From positions 859,501 through 923,500 of the forward strand of contig JAHQIY010000021.1 in the NCBI GenBank assembly GCA_019054805.1: DNA of 64,000 nucleotides. The letters run 5' to 3'. This DNA comes from Brachionus manjavacas. Lineage: Eukaryota; Rotifera; Eurotatoria; Ploima; Brachionidae. The translations under genes were made by a program, and so were the position numbers. The notes under the pieces were generated by a model. The model searched no databases. It saw nothing but the letters and a program-made list of their open reading frames with translations, and was not told the DNA's origin. Positions 37,184 to 48,024 of the stretch are shown here, one piece after another; positions within the stretch are counted from its first letter, which is position 1, and each line of letters begins with the position of its first letter.

Positions 37184-38400
37184 AAATACAATAGGAGAAG
37201 TGTAAGATGGCTAAAGATAAGTACGAGAGAACGAAACCGCATGTTAACATAGGCACAATAGGCCATGTGGATCATGGTAAAACGTCATTAACGGCGGCGT
37301 TAACAAAGATATTAGGAGAAACAGGTGGTGGAGAGTTTGTATCATACGAAGAGATAGATAAGTCTCCTGAAGAGAAAGCTAGGGGTATAACTATTAGTGC
37401 ATCGCATGTGGAGTACGAGACAGCAACAAGGCATTATGCGCATGTGGATTGTCCGGGGCATGCTGATTATATTAAGAATATGATAACTGGAGCTGCGCAA
37501 ATGGACGGAGCTATATTGGTGGTTAGTGCAACAGACGGCCCTATGCCACAAACCAGAGAGCATATATTGTTGGCAAAGCAAGTTGGTGTACCTGCAATAG
37601 TAGTGTTTATGAATAAAGTGGACATGGTAGAAGATAGCGAGTTGGTGGATTTGGTTGAGATGGAAGTAAGAGACTTATTAAATAAGTATGATTTTCCTGG
37701 GGATGATACGCCAATAATTAAAGGTAGTGCGTTGTGTGCGTTAGAAGGCAAGCAACCGGAGTTAGGGAAGGAAGCTATATTAAAGTTAGCAGAGGCTATA
37801 GATACGTTTATACCTATGCCGTCTAGACCTAAAGACAAAACGTTTTTAATGCCAATAGAAGATGTATTTTCTATAAGTGGAAGGGGAACTGTTGTAACTG
37901 GAAGGATAGAGCAGGGAGTTGTTAAAGTTGGAGAAGAGATAGAGATAGTTGGATTAAAAGATACGGCTAAAACAACGTGTACTGGTGTAGAGATGTTTAG
38001 GAAGTTGTTGGATGAGGGTGAAGCTGGAGATAACGTTGGAGTGTTGTTAAGAGGAACTAAGAGAGAAGAAGTGGAGCGTGGTCAGGTATTGGCTAAGCCA
38101 GGAAGTATAAAAGCGTATACAAATTTTGAGTGTGAGGCTTATATATTGAATAAAGAAGAAGGTGGAAGACATACGCCGTTTTTTGCAAACTATCGTCCAC
38201 AGTTTTATTTTAGAACAACCGACGTAACAGGAACAGTGCAGTTACCTGCAGGTGTAGAGATGGTAATGCCTGGAGATAACATAAAGTTTGAAGTTGAGTT
38301 AATAGTTCCTGTAGCTATGAACGAGCAATTACGTTTTGCTATTAGAGAAGGTGGCAGAACTGTAGGTGCTGGTATTATTTCTAAAATTATAAAATAGTAA
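37184..38400 (+). repeat. Long direct repeat, copy 2 (tuf)
   Basis: Second copy of the 1.2-kb unit at 21089-22305. Its boundaries fall just outside the coding region, as expected for gene conversion acting on a duplicated gene. Confidence 0.9.
37207..38397 (+). CDS. tuf: Elongation factor Tu, copy 2
   Basis: A 396-residue protein identical to copy 1, in the classical place after fusA. DNA differences from copy 1 are three synonymous third-position changes that I can see (AAG/AAA, ACA/ACT and GCT/GCA within about 37375-37430). It shares the foreign-looking codon usage of copy 1. Confidence 0.98.
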   Translation: MAKDKYERTKPHVNIGTIGHVDHGKTSLTAALTKILGETGGGEFVSYEEIDKSPEEKARGITISASHVEYETATRHYAHVDCPGHADYIKNMITGAAQMDGAILVVSATDGPMPQTREHILLAKQVGVPAIVVFMNKVDMVEDSELVDLVEMEVRDLLNKYDFPGDDTPIIKGSALCALEGKQPELGKEAILKLAEAIDTFIPMPSRPKDKTFLMPIEDVFSISGRGTVVTGRIEQGVVKVGEEIEIVGLKDTAKTTCTGVEMFRKLLDEGEAGDNVGVLLRGTKREEVERGQVLAKPGSIKAYTNFECEAYILNKEEGGRHTPFFANYRPQFYFRTTDVTGTVQLPAGVEMVMPGDNIKFEVELIVPVAMNEQLRFAIREGGRTVGAGIISKIIK

Positions 38401-38412
38401 GGTATTTAAACT

Positions 38413-38721
38413 ATGGATAAGCAAAAAATAAGAATAAAGTTAAAGTCTTTTGAACATATATTATTAGACAGATATACAAAAGAAATAGCTGCGGCAGCAA
38501 AAAGAACCGGAGCCACTGTAATTGGCCCCGTACCTTTGCCTAAACAAATTAGTAGATATACTGTTTTAAGGTCTCCGCATGTTAATAAAAAATCTAGAGA
38601 ACAATTTGAAACTAGAGTTCACAAAAGATTAATTGATATAAAAGATCCTACTCCGCAAACAGTTGATGCTTTAATGAAGCTAGACATTGCCGCTGGGGTT
38701 GATGTGGAAATTAAACTTTAG
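38413..38721 (+). CDS. rpsJ: 30S ribosomal protein S10
   Basis: A 102-residue protein, also known as NusE in antitermination. The conserved [20 protein letters not shown] is present. It starts 15 bp after tuf, so the str and S10 operons are joined. Confidence 0.98.
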   Translation: MDKQKIRIKLKSFEHILLDRYTKEIAAAAKRTGATVIGPVPLPKQISRYTVLRSPHVNKKSREQFETRVHKRLIDIKDPTPQTVDALMKLDIAAGVDVEIKL

Positions 38722-38754
38722 TAATAAAGAAATAAAATTAGGGACGATATAAAA

Positions 38755-39402
38755 ATGAGAGCTGGTGTAGTAGCAAAAAAAGTAGGAATGTCTAGAATTT
38801 ATGACGATAATGGCGTTTTTACTCCTGTAACTTTATTACAAGTGGAAGATAATGTTGTAATATCTCATAAAACTAAAGATAAGCATGGATACGAAGCTGT
38901 TCAGTTATCTACAGGAGATGTTAAAGAGAAGCATTTATCTAAGCCTGTGGTAGAGATGTATAAAAAATTAGGTTTTACGCCTAAAAAAACTATTAAAGAA
39001 TTTAGAGTAGAATCTGATGATTTATTAGAAGTTGGTACTAGCTTAGGGGTTAACCACTTTAATGTTGGTGACTTTATAGATGTAGCTGGTAAAACAATTG
39101 GTAAAGGCTTTGCTGGTGTTATTAAAAGATGGAATTTTAGAAGTTTAAGAGCTACCCATGGTGTTTCTTTAACGCATCGTTCTCATGGTTCTACTGGTGG
39201 TAGACAAGACCCAGGTAAAGTTTTTAAAGGTAAAAAAATGGCAGGACGTTTAGGTAATGAAAGAGTTACTACACAAAACCTAAAAATTGTTGCTATAGAT
39301 GAAGCCAGAAAATTATTAATTGTTAAAGGTGCGGTTCCAGGACACAAAGGTAGCTTGGTGGAAGTTAGAGACGCAGTAAAAAAAACTAAGATTGCGAAAT
39401 AA
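38755..39402 (+). CDS. rplC: 50S ribosomal protein L3
   Basis: A 215-residue protein that folds near the peptidyl transferase centre. Conserved KGFAGVIKRWNF and THGVSLTHRSHGSTGGRQDP are seen; the Gln in the latter is the usual PrmB methylation site. Confidence 0.98.
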   Translation: MRAGVVAKKVGMSRIYDDNGVFTPVTLLQVEDNVVISHKTKDKHGYEAVQLSTGDVKEKHLSKPVVEMYKKLGFTPKKTIKEFRVESDDLLEVGTSLGVNHFNVGDFIDVAGKTIGKGFAGVIKRWNFRSLRATHGVSLTHRSHGSTGGRQDPGKVFKGKKMAGRLGNERVTTQNLKIVAIDEARKLLIVKGAVPGHKGSLVEVRDAVKKTKIAK

Positions 39403-39413
39403 AAGGTTTTAAA

Positions 39414-40043
39414 ATGAAATTAGAAGTTAAAGATTTATCCAATAACAAGGTAGAAGATATTGAATTAGAAGATTCAATTTTCTCTACTATTGTAAGAAAA
39501 GATATTATGGCTAGAGTTGTTAAATGGCAGTTAGCTAAAAGACGTTCTGGTAGCCACAAAGTTAAAACTAGGGCAGATGTTAAGCATACTACTAAAAAGC
39601 CTTTTAATCAAAAAGGTACTGGTAGGGCTCGTCAGGGTATGAAAAGTGCTCCACATATGAGAGGGGGCGGTGTAGCTTTTGGGCCAGTAGTAAGGGATCA
39701 TTCTATAGGCTTACAGAAAAAAGTTAGAGTAATGGGGCTAAAAAGTGCTATATCTTCTAAACTAAAAGAAGGTAAGTTAATAGTGTTAAATGATTTAGCT
39801 TTAGATACTTACAAAACAGCTAGTTTAAAAAATAGTCTTTCTGGAATGGGTGTAGATAAATCTACTTTATTTGTGGATGCTGCTGTTGTTAATGATAATT
39901 TTAAAAAGGCTTGCTCTAACTTAATTAAAGTAGATGTTTTACCACAAATTGGTTTAAATGTTTACGATATATTAAATCATGAGAATTTAATTTTTACTAA
40001 AGCTGGAGTTAAAGAATTAACGGAGCGTTTAAATGGAAAATAA
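39414..40043 (+). CDS. rplD: 50S ribosomal protein L4
   Basis: A 209-residue tunnel-wall protein with the internal loop QKGTGRARQGMKSAPHMRGGG. It overlaps the rplW start by 11 bp. Confidence 0.98.
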   Translation: MKLEVKDLSNNKVEDIELEDSIFSTIVRKDIMARVVKWQLAKRRSGSHKVKTRADVKHTTKKPFNQKGTGRARQGMKSAPHMRGGGVAFGPVVRDHSIGLQKKVRVMGLKSAISSKLKEGKLIVLNDLALDTYKTASLKNSLSGMGVDKSTLFVDAAVVNDNFKKACSNLIKVDVLPQIGLNVYDILNHENLIFTKAGVKELTERLNGK

Positions 40044-40341
40044 AATGAATTTAGAAAGATTGCTTGAGGTTGTTAGAAAACCTATTATTACTGAAAAATC
40101 TACTAAACTTTCTGAAAATAATCAAATGGTGTTTGAAGTAAGTTTAGATGCAACTAAGCAAGAAATTAAGCAGTCTATAGAAACTTTATTTAAAGTATCT
40201 GTAGAAAAAGTTTTAACTTACAACCGTGTTGGCAAAGTTAGAATATTTAGGGGTAAACCAGGACGCACTAAACCTTGTAAGCGTGCAGTTGTTACCTTAA
40301 AACAAGGTGAAACTATAGATTTAAGCATGGGAGTAAAGTAG
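40033..40341 (+). CDS. rplW: 50S ribosomal protein L23
   Basis: A 102-residue protein at the tunnel exit, the docking site for trigger factor and SRP. The ATG at 40033 has a GGAG site 8 bases upstream and is preferred over ATG 40045. Confidence 0.96.
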   Translation: MENKMNLERLLEVVRKPIITEKSTKLSENNQMVFEVSLDATKQEIKQSIETLFKVSVEKVLTYNRVGKVRIFRGKPGRTKPCKRAVVTLKQGETIDLSMGVK

Positions 40342-40345
40342 TACA

Positions 40346-41173
40346 ATGGCTTTAAAAAATTACAAACCTACCACCCCTGGACAAAGAGGGTTAATTTTAG
40401 TAGATAAATCTAGCTTACACAAAGGTAAGCCAGAAAAAAGTTTAACTGTTGGTTTAACTAAAAGCGGCGGTAGAAACAATTTAGGTAGAATAACAACTAG
40501 ACACATTGGTGGTGGACATAAAAGAAGTTATCGTTTAATAGATTTTAAGCGTAATACTTTTGATGCTACTGCAGAAGTATTAAGAATAGAGTATGATCCT
40601 AACAGAACCGCTTTTATTGCCTTAATACAGTACGAAGACGGTAAAAAATCTTACATTTTGGCTCCGCATGGTTTAAAAATTGGAGATAAAGTAGTAAGTT
40701 CGGAAAATGCAGATATTAAAGTTGGTAATACTTTACCTTTAATTAAAATTCCGGTGGGTACTATTTTACATAATGTTGAGTTGGCTCCTAAAAAAGGTGG
40801 TCAGTTAGCAAGGTCTGCGGGATCTTATGTTCAACTAGTTGGTAAAGATAGAGATTATAGCCAAGTAAAACTTAGCTCTGGTGAAGTTAGATTAATTAAC
40901 TCTGATTGTTTAGCTACAGTGGGTGTGGTTTCTAATTTAGATAACAAAAATACTAACTTAGGTAAAGCTGGTAGAAAAAGATGGATGGGTGTTAGACCTA
41001 CCGTTAGAGGTGTAGCTATGAACCCTATAGACCATCCGCATGGTGGTGGTGAAGGTAGAACTTCTGGTGGTCGTCATCCGGTTACTCCGTGGGGTAAACC
41101 AACTAAAGGTAAGAGAACACGTAACAATAAACGCACTAATGCATTTATTATACGTCGTAGATCTGGCAAATAA
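40346..41173 (+). CDS. rplB: 50S ribosomal protein L2
   Basis: A 275-residue protein needed for subunit joining and peptidyl transfer. The C-terminal [18 protein letters not shown] motif with the key His is intact. Confidence 0.98.
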   Translation: MALKNYKPTTPGQRGLILVDKSSLHKGKPEKSLTVGLTKSGGRNNLGRITTRHIGGGHKRSYRLIDFKRNTFDATAEVLRIEYDPNRTAFIALIQYEDGKKSYILAPHGLKIGDKVVSSENADIKVGNTLPLIKIPVGTILHNVELAPKKGGQLARSAGSYVQLVGKDRDYSQVKLSSGEVRLINSDCLATVGVVSNLDNKNTNLGKAGRKRWMGVRPTVRGVAMNPIDHPHGGGEGRTSGGRHPVTPWGKPTKGKRTRNNKRTNAFIIRRRSGK

Positions 41174-41194
41174 GAATTAAGGAGATAAGTTAAA

Positions 41195-41473
41195 ATGGCT
41201 CGTTCGCTAAAAAAAGGTCCTTTTGTAGATGGTTATTTACTAAAAAAGGCTGAAAAAACCTTAGAAGGTAAAAAACATGAAGTTATAAAAATTTGGTCTA
41301 GAAGGTCTACAATATTGCCTCAGTTTGTTGGTTTAACGTTTGGGGTTTATAATGGTAAAAAATTTGTTCCTGTTTATGTAACAGAAGAAATGATAGGCCA
41401 AAAATTTGGTGAGTATTCTCCTACTAGAACCTTTAATGGGCATAGTGGAGATAAAAAGGTTAAAAAGAAATAG
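41195..41473 (+). CDS. rpsS: 30S ribosomal protein S19
   Basis: A 92-residue 30S head protein: start [18 protein letters not shown], conserved [22 protein letters not shown] upstream. Confidence 0.98.
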   Translation: MARSLKKGPFVDGYLLKKAEKTLEGKKHEVIKIWSRRSTILPQFVGLTFGVYNGKKFVPVYVTEEMIGQKFGEYSPTRTFNGHSGDKKVKKK

Positions 41474-41483
41474 GAATTAGGTT

Positions 41484-41909
41484 ATGAATACAAATACTGA
41501 AGTTAAAGAGGTTAGTGCTAAAAAGCCCCTAAAAACTAAGCCTGCTAAAAAAAATGTATCGGTAGGTTTAGAGGCAAAAGCTATATTAAAAAATGTAAGG
41601 GTTAGCCCATATAAAATTAATTTAGTGGCTCAAACTATTAGAGGTTTAGATTGCAGTAAGGCTTTAAATGAACTAACTTTTTCTAAAAAAGCCATAGCTT
41701 TAGATGTTAAAAAAACTTTGCAATCTGCCATGGCAAATGCAGAAAACAACTTGGGCATGGATGCTAGTAAGTTGTATGTAAAACAAGCATATGTAGGCAA
41801 AGCTTTAGTTATGAAAAGATTTCATGCTAGAGCAAAAGGAAGAGGGGCTAAAATTTTAAAGCCATTTAGCCATTTATTTATTACTGTAGCTCAAGGAGGG
41901 CAGAACTAA
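41484..41909 (+). CDS. rplV: 50S ribosomal protein L22
   Basis: A 141-residue tunnel protein with the hairpin region [22 protein letters not shown] Lys-rich N-terminal extension of about 25 residues precedes the usual start of the domain ([19 protein letters not shown]). Its stop overlaps the rpsC ATG by one base. Confidence 0.97.
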   Translation: MNTNTEVKEVSAKKPLKTKPAKKNVSVGLEAKAILKNVRVSPYKINLVAQTIRGLDCSKALNELTFSKKAIALDVKKTLQSAMANAENNLGMDASKLYVKQAYVGKALVMKRFHARAKGRGAKILKPFSHLFITVAQGGQN

Positions 41910-42580
41910 TGGGACAAAAGGTTAATCCAATAGGTTTAAGATTAAAAATTAATAGAACGTGGACTTCTAATTGGTACGCATCTAAAAACTTTGCTAAGTT
42001 TTTGCATGAAGATTTAAAAATAAGAGAGCACGTTAATTCTTCTATTAAAGAAGTTGGTGTTGCAAAAATTATTATAGAAAGATCTTCTTCTAAAAAAATT
42101 ATTGTAAACATTCATGTTGCCAGACCAGGAGTTATTTTAGGTAAACGTAAGTATGATATTGATGCTTTAAAAAAAGATTTAACTAAAATTACCGATTCTG
42201 AAGTTAAAATTAACATTATAGAAGTTAGACGCCCAGAATTAGAAGCACAATTGGTTGCTTTTAATGTTGCTACACAGCTAGAAAAACGTGTTTCTTTTAG
42301 AAGAGCCATGAAAAAAGCAGTTGAAAATTGTTTAAAAGCAGGTGTAGAGGGTATTAGAATTAATGTTAGCGGACGTTTAGGCGGTGCAGAAATTGCCAGA
42401 ATGGAGTGGTATAGAGAAGGTAGAGTGCCTTTGCATACTTTAAGAGCAGATATTGATTACGCCGAAGCAACAGCCCATACTACATATGGTAATTGCGGTA
42501 TAAAAATTTGGTTGTTTAAAGGTGAAGTAGTTAACAAAGACTACTTATCTGACAAAAAAAGAAAAATAGTAAAAGACTAA
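41909..42580 (+). CDS. rpsC: 30S ribosomal protein S3
   Basis: A 223-residue mRNA-entry protein with KH domain ([20 protein letters not shown]) and the C-terminal domain with [20 protein letters not shown]. Start [12 protein letters not shown] is typical; coupled to rplV by TAATG. Confidence 0.98.
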   Translation: MGQKVNPIGLRLKINRTWTSNWYASKNFAKFLHEDLKIREHVNSSIKEVGVAKIIIERSSSKKIIVNIHVARPGVILGKRKYDIDALKKDLTKITDSEVKINIIEVRRPELEAQLVAFNVATQLEKRVSFRRAMKKAVENCLKAGVEGIRINVSGRLGGAEIARMEWYREGRVPLHTLRADIDYAEATAHTTYGNCGIKIWLFKGEVVNKDYLSDKKRKIVKD

Positions 42581-42609
42581 TAATAAATAATATTTAAAGG
42601 TAAATTACA

Positions 42610-43026
42610 ATGTTAAGTCCTGCAAGAACAAAATATCGTAAAGCCCATAAAGGTAGAATTCATGGAGTTTCGTGCAAAGCTACTATGGTTAACTTTGGTG
42701 AATACGGATTAAAAGCCCTAGAACCAGAAAGAATTACGGCCAGACAGATAGAGTCGGCTAGAAGAGCAATTAATAGATATATGAAAAGAGCTGGTAAGGT
42801 ATGGATTAGAATTTTTCCAGATGTTCCTGTTTCTAAAAAACCTGCCGAAGTAAGACAAGGTAAAGGTAAAGGTAACCCAGAATTTTGGGCAGCTAGAGTA
42901 AAACCTGGCAGAATAATGTTTGAAATTGATGGTGTTAGTGAAGAAATTGCAAAAAGAGCTTTTGAATTAGGGGCGGCTAAGTTGCCTATAAAAACTAAGT
43001 TTGTTAAACGTGTTGCAAGCGTTTAA
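42610..43026 (+). CDS. rplP: 50S ribosomal protein L16
   Basis: A 138-residue protein near the A-site t[18 protein letters not shown] start and [22 protein letters not shown] core; the usual RMGKGKG is RQGKGKG here. Confidence 0.98.
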   Translation: MLSPARTKYRKAHKGRIHGVSCKATMVNFGEYGLKALEPERITARQIESARRAINRYMKRAGKVWIRIFPDVPVSKKPAEVRQGKGKGNPEFWAARVKPGRIMFEIDGVSEEIAKRAFELGAAKLPIKTKFVKRVASV

Positions 43027-43058
43027 TTAACTATTTTTGAAAATTTTAAAGAAAATGC

Positions 43059-43087
43059 TTGATATATTTGCATTATTAAGATATTAT
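43059..43087 (+). promoter_or_regulatory. Internal promoter before rpmC
   Basis: TTGATA (43059-43064), 17 bp, TATTAT (43082-43087) in the 124-bp rplP-rpmC spacer, the widest gap within the S10-spc run. It splits the S10 and spc parts one gene earlier than in E. coli. Confidence 0.6.
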
Positions 43088-43150
43088 TAATTTTATTTAT
43101 ATGTATAAATCTTTGTAATAAGTTTTATATTTAAATTTTAAGGTAATTAG

Positions 43151-43366
43151 ATGAAAACGAAAGAAATTAGAGCTAAAACAGAGTCTGAAATATTACAAGA
43201 GATTGTAAAAATAAGAAAAGAATTGATAAATTTAAGATTTCAGAAAGCTAGTGGCCAATTGCAAAGCACTGCAGTTATTGGTAGTTTAAAAAAAGATGTT
43301 GCTAAATTAAAAACTATATTAACAGAAAAAAATATAGTTAGTAAAACCGCTAAAGGAGTTAATTAA
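43151..43366 (+). CDS. rpmC: 50S ribosomal protein L29
   Basis: A 71-residue two-helix protein near the tunnel exit (LINLRFQKASGQL motif). AAGG precedes the ATG. Confidence 0.95.
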   Translation: MKTKEIRAKTESEILQEIVKIRKELINLRFQKASGQLQSTAVIGSLKKDVAKLKTILTEKNIVSKTAKGVN

Positions 43367-43369
43367 GTT

Positions 43370-43597
43370 ATGCCAAAAAGAATTTTAGAAGGCACTGTAG
43401 TTAGTGATAAAATGGATAAAACAGTTGTTGTTAAGGTTGTTCGTCAGGTTCAGCATCCTGTTTATAAAAAGTTTATTAAAAAGCTAAAAAAATATATGGC
43501 TCATGATGAATCTAACTCTGTTAAAGAAGGTGAATACGTTAAAATTGTAGAATCTAAGCCGTATTCTAAAAATAAAAAATGGACTGTAGTTAAGTAA
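43370..43597 (+). CDS. rpsQ: 30S ribosomal protein S17
   Basis: A 75-residue OB-fold 16S rRNA-binding protein ([33 protein letters not shown]). Follows rpmC by 3 bp. Confidence 0.97.
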   Translation: MPKRILEGTVVSDKMDKTVVVKVVRQVQHPVYKKFIKKLKKYMAHDESNSVKEGEYVKIVESKPYSKNKKWTVVK

Positions 43598-43611
43598 TAA
43601 AAAGGTAAAAA

Positions 43612-43980
43612 ATGATACAGCAAGAAAGTAAATTATTTGTAGCAGATAACTCTGGTGCCAAGTTGGTGCAGTGTATTAAAGTTTTAGGCGGAAGTAAACG
43701 TAGAGTTGCTAGCGTTGGCGATGTTATAGTAGTTAGTGTTAAAGAAGCTATTCCTCATGGTAAAGTGAAAAAAGGAGAAGTTTTAAAGGCAGTAATTGTT
43801 AGAACAGTAGCAGATATAAGACGTGCGGATGGTTCTGTAATTAGATTTGATAGAAATGCAGCGGTGTTGCTAAATAATCAAAAAGAGCCAATTGGTACAA
43901 GGATATTTGGCCCTGTAACAAGAGAGTTAAGGTCTAAAAGTTTTATGAAAATAATATCATTAGCTCCAGAGGTGTTGTAA
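43612..43980 (+). CDS. rplN: 50S ribosomal protein L14
   Basis: A 122-residue intersubunit bridge protein: [17 protein letters not shown] start and the end [11 protein letters not shown]. Normal length. Confidence 0.98.
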   Translation: MIQQESKLFVADNSGAKLVQCIKVLGGSKRRVASVGDVIVVSVKEAIPHGKVKKGEVLKAVIVRTVADIRRADGSVIRFDRNAAVLLNNQKEPIGTRIFGPVTRELRSKSFMKIISLAPEVL

Positions 43981-43983
43981 GTT

Positions 43984-44298
43984 ATGGCTAAAGTTAGAAT
44001 AAAAAAAGGCGATACAGTTGTTGTAATTGCAGGTAAAGATAAAAATAAAACTGGAGAAGTTTTAAAAGTTTTGCCAAAAGAATCTAGAGTGTTGGTAGAG
44101 GGTGTTAATGTTGTAAAAAAACATAAAAAGCCTAGCCAAGCAGATGAAGGCGGTATTGTTAATAAAGAGCTTTCAATTCATATTTCTAATGTTGCTTACC
44201 TAGATGCTTCTACAAAAAAACCAACTAAAATTGGTTATAAAGTAGAAGGCGACAAAAAAGTTAGAGTTGCCAAAAAAACAAATAGTGTAATAAATTAA
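43984..44298 (+). CDS. rplX: 50S ribosomal protein L24
   Basis: A 104-residue assembly initiator protein with a KOW motif (IKKGDTVVVIAGKDKNKTGEV). Starts 3 bp after rplN. Confidence 0.97.
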   Translation: MAKVRIKKGDTVVVIAGKDKNKTGEVLKVLPKESRVLVEGVNVVKKHKKPSQADEGGIVNKELSIHISNVAYLDASTKKPTKIGYKVEGDKKVRVAKKTNSVIN

Positions 44299-44323
44299 TT
44301 AAAATTTAGTAAGAGTAAAAGAT

Positions 44324-44875
44324 ATGACCTATACTGCAAGATTGCTTGAACATTATAAAAAAGAAGTTGTTCCGGCTTTAAATAATAAATTTGCTTATAA
44401 AAACCATATGGAGCTCCCAAAGTTAGTAAAAATTGTTATTAATATGGGTGTTGGTGAAGCTGCATTAGATAAAAAGAAAATAGATGCTCCATTGCAAGAT
44501 TTATATGCTATTTCTGGGCAAAAACCTCTTGTTTGTTTATCTAAAAAAGCAATAGCTGCTTTTAAATTAAGAGAAAATATGCCAATTGGTTGTAAAGTTA
44601 CACTAAGAGGTGCTAAAATGTACGAATTTTTAGACAGATTTGTAAGTGTTGCATTACCAAGAGTAAGAGACTTTAGAGGTTTATCTGCAAGAAAAGGTTT
44701 TGACGGTAGAGGTAATTACTCTATGGGTTTAAAAGAGCATATTATTTTTCCAGAGATAGATTATAATAGAGTTGATAAAATTAGAGGTATGAATATAACT
44801 TTTTGTACCACAGCAAAAACCGATGCCGAAGCTGTTGAGCTTTTAAAAGGTTTTGATTTACCATTTAATAGTTAA
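44324..44875 (+). CDS. rplE: 50S ribosomal protein L5
   Basis: A 183-residue 5S rRNA-binding protein. [36 protein letters not shown] and the [16 protein letters not shown] end are conserved. Confidence 0.98.
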   Translation: MTYTARLLEHYKKEVVPALNNKFAYKNHMELPKLVKIVINMGVGEAALDKKKIDAPLQDLYAISGQKPLVCLSKKAIAAFKLRENMPIGCKVTLRGAKMYEFLDRFVSVALPRVRDFRGLSARKGFDGRGNYSMGLKEHIIFPEIDYNRVDKIRGMNITFCTTAKTDAEAVELLKGFDLPFNS

Positions 44876-44907
44876 TTTAATAATTGTTTACTAAGTAGGA
44901 GTATTTG

Positions 44908-45213
44908 ATGGCAAAAACTAGTACCATCGAGAAAAATAAAAAAAGAGAAAAAATGATAGCCAAGTATATGGCTAAGCGTTTAAAACTTAAAGAAATTGCT
45001 TGTGATGAAAGCTTAGATGCAACCGAAAGATTTGCAGCTAGATTAAAATTAGCCGAGTTACCTAGAAATTCTTCGCCTAGCAGATATAGACTGCGTTGTG
45101 CTTTAACCGGAAGAGGTAGAGGGAATTATAGAAAATTTGGATTGTGTAGACATAAGTTTAGAGAGTTGGCTTCTAAGGGGCAAATTCCTGGTGTAATTAA
45201 AGCTAGCTGGTAA
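44908..45213 (+). CDS. rpsN: 30S ribosomal protein S14
   Basis: A 101-residue long-form S14 without the CxxC zinc ribbon. The ATG at 44908 has TAGGAG 8 bases upstream and gives the standard length; a TTG just before it is not needed. Conserved [19 protein letters not shown]. Confidence 0.97.
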   Translation: MAKTSTIEKNKKREKMIAKYMAKRLKLKEIACDESLDATERFAARLKLAELPRNSSPSRYRLRCALTGRGRGNYRKFGLCRHKFRELASKGQIPGVIKASW

Positions 45214-45226
45214 GGAGATTTTTATT

Positions 45227-45616
45227 ATGGATATGATAAGTGATAGTTTAACAAGAATAAGAAATGGTTTAATGGCTAGACGTGAAAGCGTTGAGTTGTT
45301 ATACTCTAAAGAAATTTTATCTATTTTAGAGGTATTAAAGCAAGAAGGTTATATTGCAGACTTTGCTTCTAAAGAGTTAAGAAAAGGTGTGTCAAGAATT
45401 GATGTTGAGTTAAAATATCATGAAGATACTCCGGTTATAAAAAAAATAAAAAGAATATCTAAGCCAAGCTTAAGGGTTTACGTTCCTGCACAGGAAATAC
45501 CTGTGGTTTTTAATGGCTTAGGAATTTCTATTTTATCTACATCTAAAGGTGTGATGTCTGACCTAGATGCTAGAAAAAATAATATTGGCGGTGAAGTTAT
45601 TTGCACTGTATTTTAA
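45227..45616 (+). CDS. rpsH: 30S ribosomal protein S8
   Basis: A 129-residue central-domain protein and known translational repressor of the spc operon in E. coli. End LGISILSTSKGVMSDLDARK is typical. AAGGAG upstream. Confidence 0.98.
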   Translation: MDMISDSLTRIRNGLMARRESVELLYSKEILSILEVLKQEGYIADFASKELRKGVSRIDVELKYHEDTPVIKKIKRISKPSLRVYVPAQEIPVVFNGLGISILSTSKGVMSDLDARKNNIGGEVICTVF

Positions 45617-45643
45617 TTTAATAAAAATATATAGGAAGTATAA

Positions 45644-46177
45644 ATGTCTAGAGTTGGAAAATATCCTGTTGCTATTAAAGATGGAGTTGTTGTTTCTATT
45701 AACGATTCTATTTTGTTAGTTAAAGGTAAAAAAGGCGAATCCTCTATTGCAATACCTAGCAACATTAAGGTTGAGATTGCAGATTCTACTGTTACTATTA
45801 GCCCTTTAAATAATAATAAAGATACAATTTCTATGTGGGGTACTCTTAGAGCTTTAGTTAACAACATGGTAACTGGTGTTTCTGAAGGTTTTAAGGTGGC
45901 GTTAGAAATTAATGGCGTGGGTTTAAGAGCCGCAATTAAAGAAAAGAATTTGGTTATGCAACTTGGTTTTAGCCATGAGGTTGTTTTTCCGATTCCAGAT
46001 AATGTTTCTATTGTTTGCCCGGATCCTACGCATATTAATATTGAAGGAACAGATAAACAAGTAGTTGGGCAGGTTGCCGCAAAAATTATATCGTACAAAA
46101 AAACTGAGCCTTACAAAGGCAAAGGTATTAAAAAAGTTGGTGCGTACGTTCGTAGAAAAGAGGGTAAGAAGAAGTAA
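45644..46177 (+). CDS. rplF: 50S ribosomal protein L6
   Basis: A 177-residue protein at the sarcin-ricin loop. [15 protein letters not shown] start and [23 protein letters not shown] end. Stop overlaps the rplR ATG (TAATG). Confidence 0.98.
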   Translation: MSRVGKYPVAIKDGVVVSINDSILLVKGKKGESSIAIPSNIKVEIADSTVTISPLNNNKDTISMWGTLRALVNNMVTGVSEGFKVALEINGVGLRAAIKEKNLVMQLGFSHEVVFPIPDNVSIVCPDPTHINIEGTDKQVVGQVAAKIISYKKTEPYKGKGIKKVGAYVRRKEGKKK

Positions 46178-46551
46178 TGTTAAGAAAAATTAAAGACAGA
46201 AGCGAAAAAATATTACATCGTAGATTAAAAAGAATAAGATTTAAGTTAAAAAAGCATAACTTAAAGCCAAGATTAAGTATTCATTTATCTAATATGCATA
46301 TTTATGCACAAATAATAGATGATAAATCTGGGGTTACTTTGGCTAGTTCTTCTACTTTAGCTAAAACTCTTAAAGGTGAAATTACCAAAACCTCTAATAT
46401 AGAAGCGGCTAAAATAGTTGGAAAAGATATTGCAATAAAAGCTGTTAAAAATGGCGTTTTAGAAGTTGTTTTTGATAGGGGTTCTAAGGTTTATCATGGC
46501 AAAGTGAAAGCTTTAGCAGACGCCGCCAGAGAAAATGGTTTAAAATTTTAA
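46177..46551 (+). CDS. rplR: 50S ribosomal protein L18
   Basis: A 124-residue 5S rRNA-binding protein ([18 protein letters not shown], ending [20 protein letters not shown]). Translationally coupled to rplF. Confidence 0.97.
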   Translation: MLRKIKDRSEKILHRRLKRIRFKLKKHNLKPRLSIHLSNMHIYAQIIDDKSGVTLASSSTLAKTLKGEITKTSNIEAAKIVGKDIAIKAVKNGVLEVVFDRGSKVYHGKVKALADAARENGLKF

Positions 46552-46565
46552 GGAGTTATTACTAA

Positions 46566-47264
46566 ATGATATTAGAAAATGAAGTTACTGCAACAGAAGA
46601 AGTAAAAAGCACAGAAAATGTGGCTGTAGAAAGCGTAGATGCTGAAAAAAAAGATACTCCGGCTAATGCACCTAGGTCTGCACAAAAAAGACCTCCTAGA
46701 AGAAGACGTGATAATAGAGAAAAAAGTGATTTAATTGAAAAATTAGTTCATGTAAACCGTGTTGCTAAAGTTGTTAAAGGTGGTAGAAGATTTGCTTTTG
46801 CGGCTTTAGTTGTAGTGGGCGATGGCAAAGGTAAGGTTGGTTTTGGTACTGCAAAAGCAAAAGAAGTTTCTGATGCTGTGGTAAAAGCCACTAAAGACGC
46901 TAGAAAATCTATGATGTTTATTTCTTTAAGAGAAGGTAGAACTTTGCACCATGATGTTAAGCATAAGTTTGGTTCTGGTAAAGTTATTATGCGTGTAGCT
47001 AAGCCAGGTACTGGGGTTATAGCAGGTGGAGCTATGCGTTCGGTTTTTGAAGCTTTAGGTGTGCAAGATGTTGTTGCTAAATCTTTAGGAAGCAGTAATC
47101 CGCATAACTTAGTGCGTGCTACTATTTATGGTTTACAAGATATGGTTTCGCCTAAAATTGTTGCAAACAAAAGATCTAAAAAAGTTACCGAGCTATTAGC
47201 AAGAAAAACATTATTAAATAAGCCTACTAATAATACAGTAGAAGAAGCTAACACAGAAGAATAA
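46566..47264 (+). CDS. rpsE: 30S ribosomal protein S5 with N-terminal extension
   Basis: A 232-residue protein; bacterial S5 is usually about 160-200. The S5 core ([38 protein letters not shown]) starts near residue 55. The extra N-terminus is first Glu/Val-rich and acidic, then Pro/Arg-rich ([15 protein letters not shown]). Extensions of S5 occur in other alphaproteobacteria. An AAGGAG site supports the ATG used. Confidence 0.96.
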   Translation: MILENEVTATEEVKSTENVAVESVDAEKKDTPANAPRSAQKRPPRRRRDNREKSDLIEKLVHVNRVAKVVKGGRRFAFAALVVVGDGKGKVGFGTAKAKEVSDAVVKATKDARKSMMFISLREGRTLHHDVKHKFGSGKVIMRVAKPGTGVIAGGAMRSVFEALGVQDVVAKSLGSSNPHNLVRATIYGLQDMVSPKIVANKRSKKVTELLARKTLLNKPTNNTVEEANTEE

Positions 47265-47292
47265 TTTTATTAGAAAATATTGGATTGTAAAA

Positions 47293-47505
47293 ATGACAGA
47301 AACATTAAAAAATACGGCAAAAGCTGTTGCAAAAACCGTTGTGGTTAAGCAAGTAAAAAGCTCTATTAGAAGACCAAAAGATCAAACCAGCACTTTAATT
47401 GGTTTAGGTTTAAATAAAATGAATAGAGTAAGCGAATTACAAGATACTCCTTCTGTTAGGGGTATGATTAGTAAGGTAAGCCATTTAGTAAAAGTTTTAA
47501 ATTAG
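47293..47505 (+). CDS. rpmD: 50S ribosomal protein L30
   Basis: A 70-residue protein, slightly longer than usual owing to about 10 extra N-terminal residues. [23 protein letters not shown] and [20 protein letters not shown] patterns are clear. Confidence 0.95.
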   Translation: MTETLKNTAKAVAKTVVVKQVKSSIRRPKDQTSTLIGLGLNKMNRVSELQDTPSVRGMISKVSHLVKVLN

Positions 47506-47515
47506 TAGGTATAAA

Positions 47516-48019
47516 ATGAAATTAAACGAAGTAAGAGATAAATTACACGCAACGCATTCTGCTAAAATTGTAGGTAGGGGTATTGGTTCGGGTACAGGTA
47601 AAACTTCTGGTAAAGGGCATAAGGGTCAAAAAGCTAGGGGTACAGGTAAAGTAAGACCAGGTTTTGAGGGTGGACAAAACCCAATATACAGAAGAATGCC
47701 TAAAAGAGGGTTTAATAATCCTTTTGCTAAGCAGTATTTTGTTATAAATGTTGGTGCTTTATCTGAGTATATAGATGCAGGTAGATTAAACGCCAATGAT
47801 ACTATAAATTATGAAAATTTAAAAAATGCTGGCGTTATTAAAGGTACTTACGATGGAATGAGAATTCTTTCTGTAGGCGAGTTAAATCATGCGTTAAAGT
47901 GCGAGATACACGGTGGTTCGGAAAAAGCCATTGCTTTAATTAAAGCTAAAGGTGGTTCTGTAGAAATATTAGAGCACAAAAAATTTGTAAACAAAAAAAA
48001 GCAATATTCAACAAAATAA
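47516..48019 (+). CDS. rplO: 50S ribosomal protein L15
   Basis: A 167-residue assembly protein with the Gly-rich N-terminal region GRGIGSGTGKTSGKGHKGQ and FEGGQNPIYRRMPKRGF. Precedes secY by 5 bp. Confidence 0.97.
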   Translation: MKLNEVRDKLHATHSAKIVGRGIGSGTGKTSGKGHKGQKARGTGKVRPGFEGGQNPIYRRMPKRGFNNPFAKQYFVINVGALSEYIDAGRLNANDTINYENLKNAGVIKGTYDGMRILSVGELNHALKCEIHGGSEKAIALIKAKGGSVEILEHKKFVNKKKQYSTK

Positions 48020-48024
48020 TTTAA

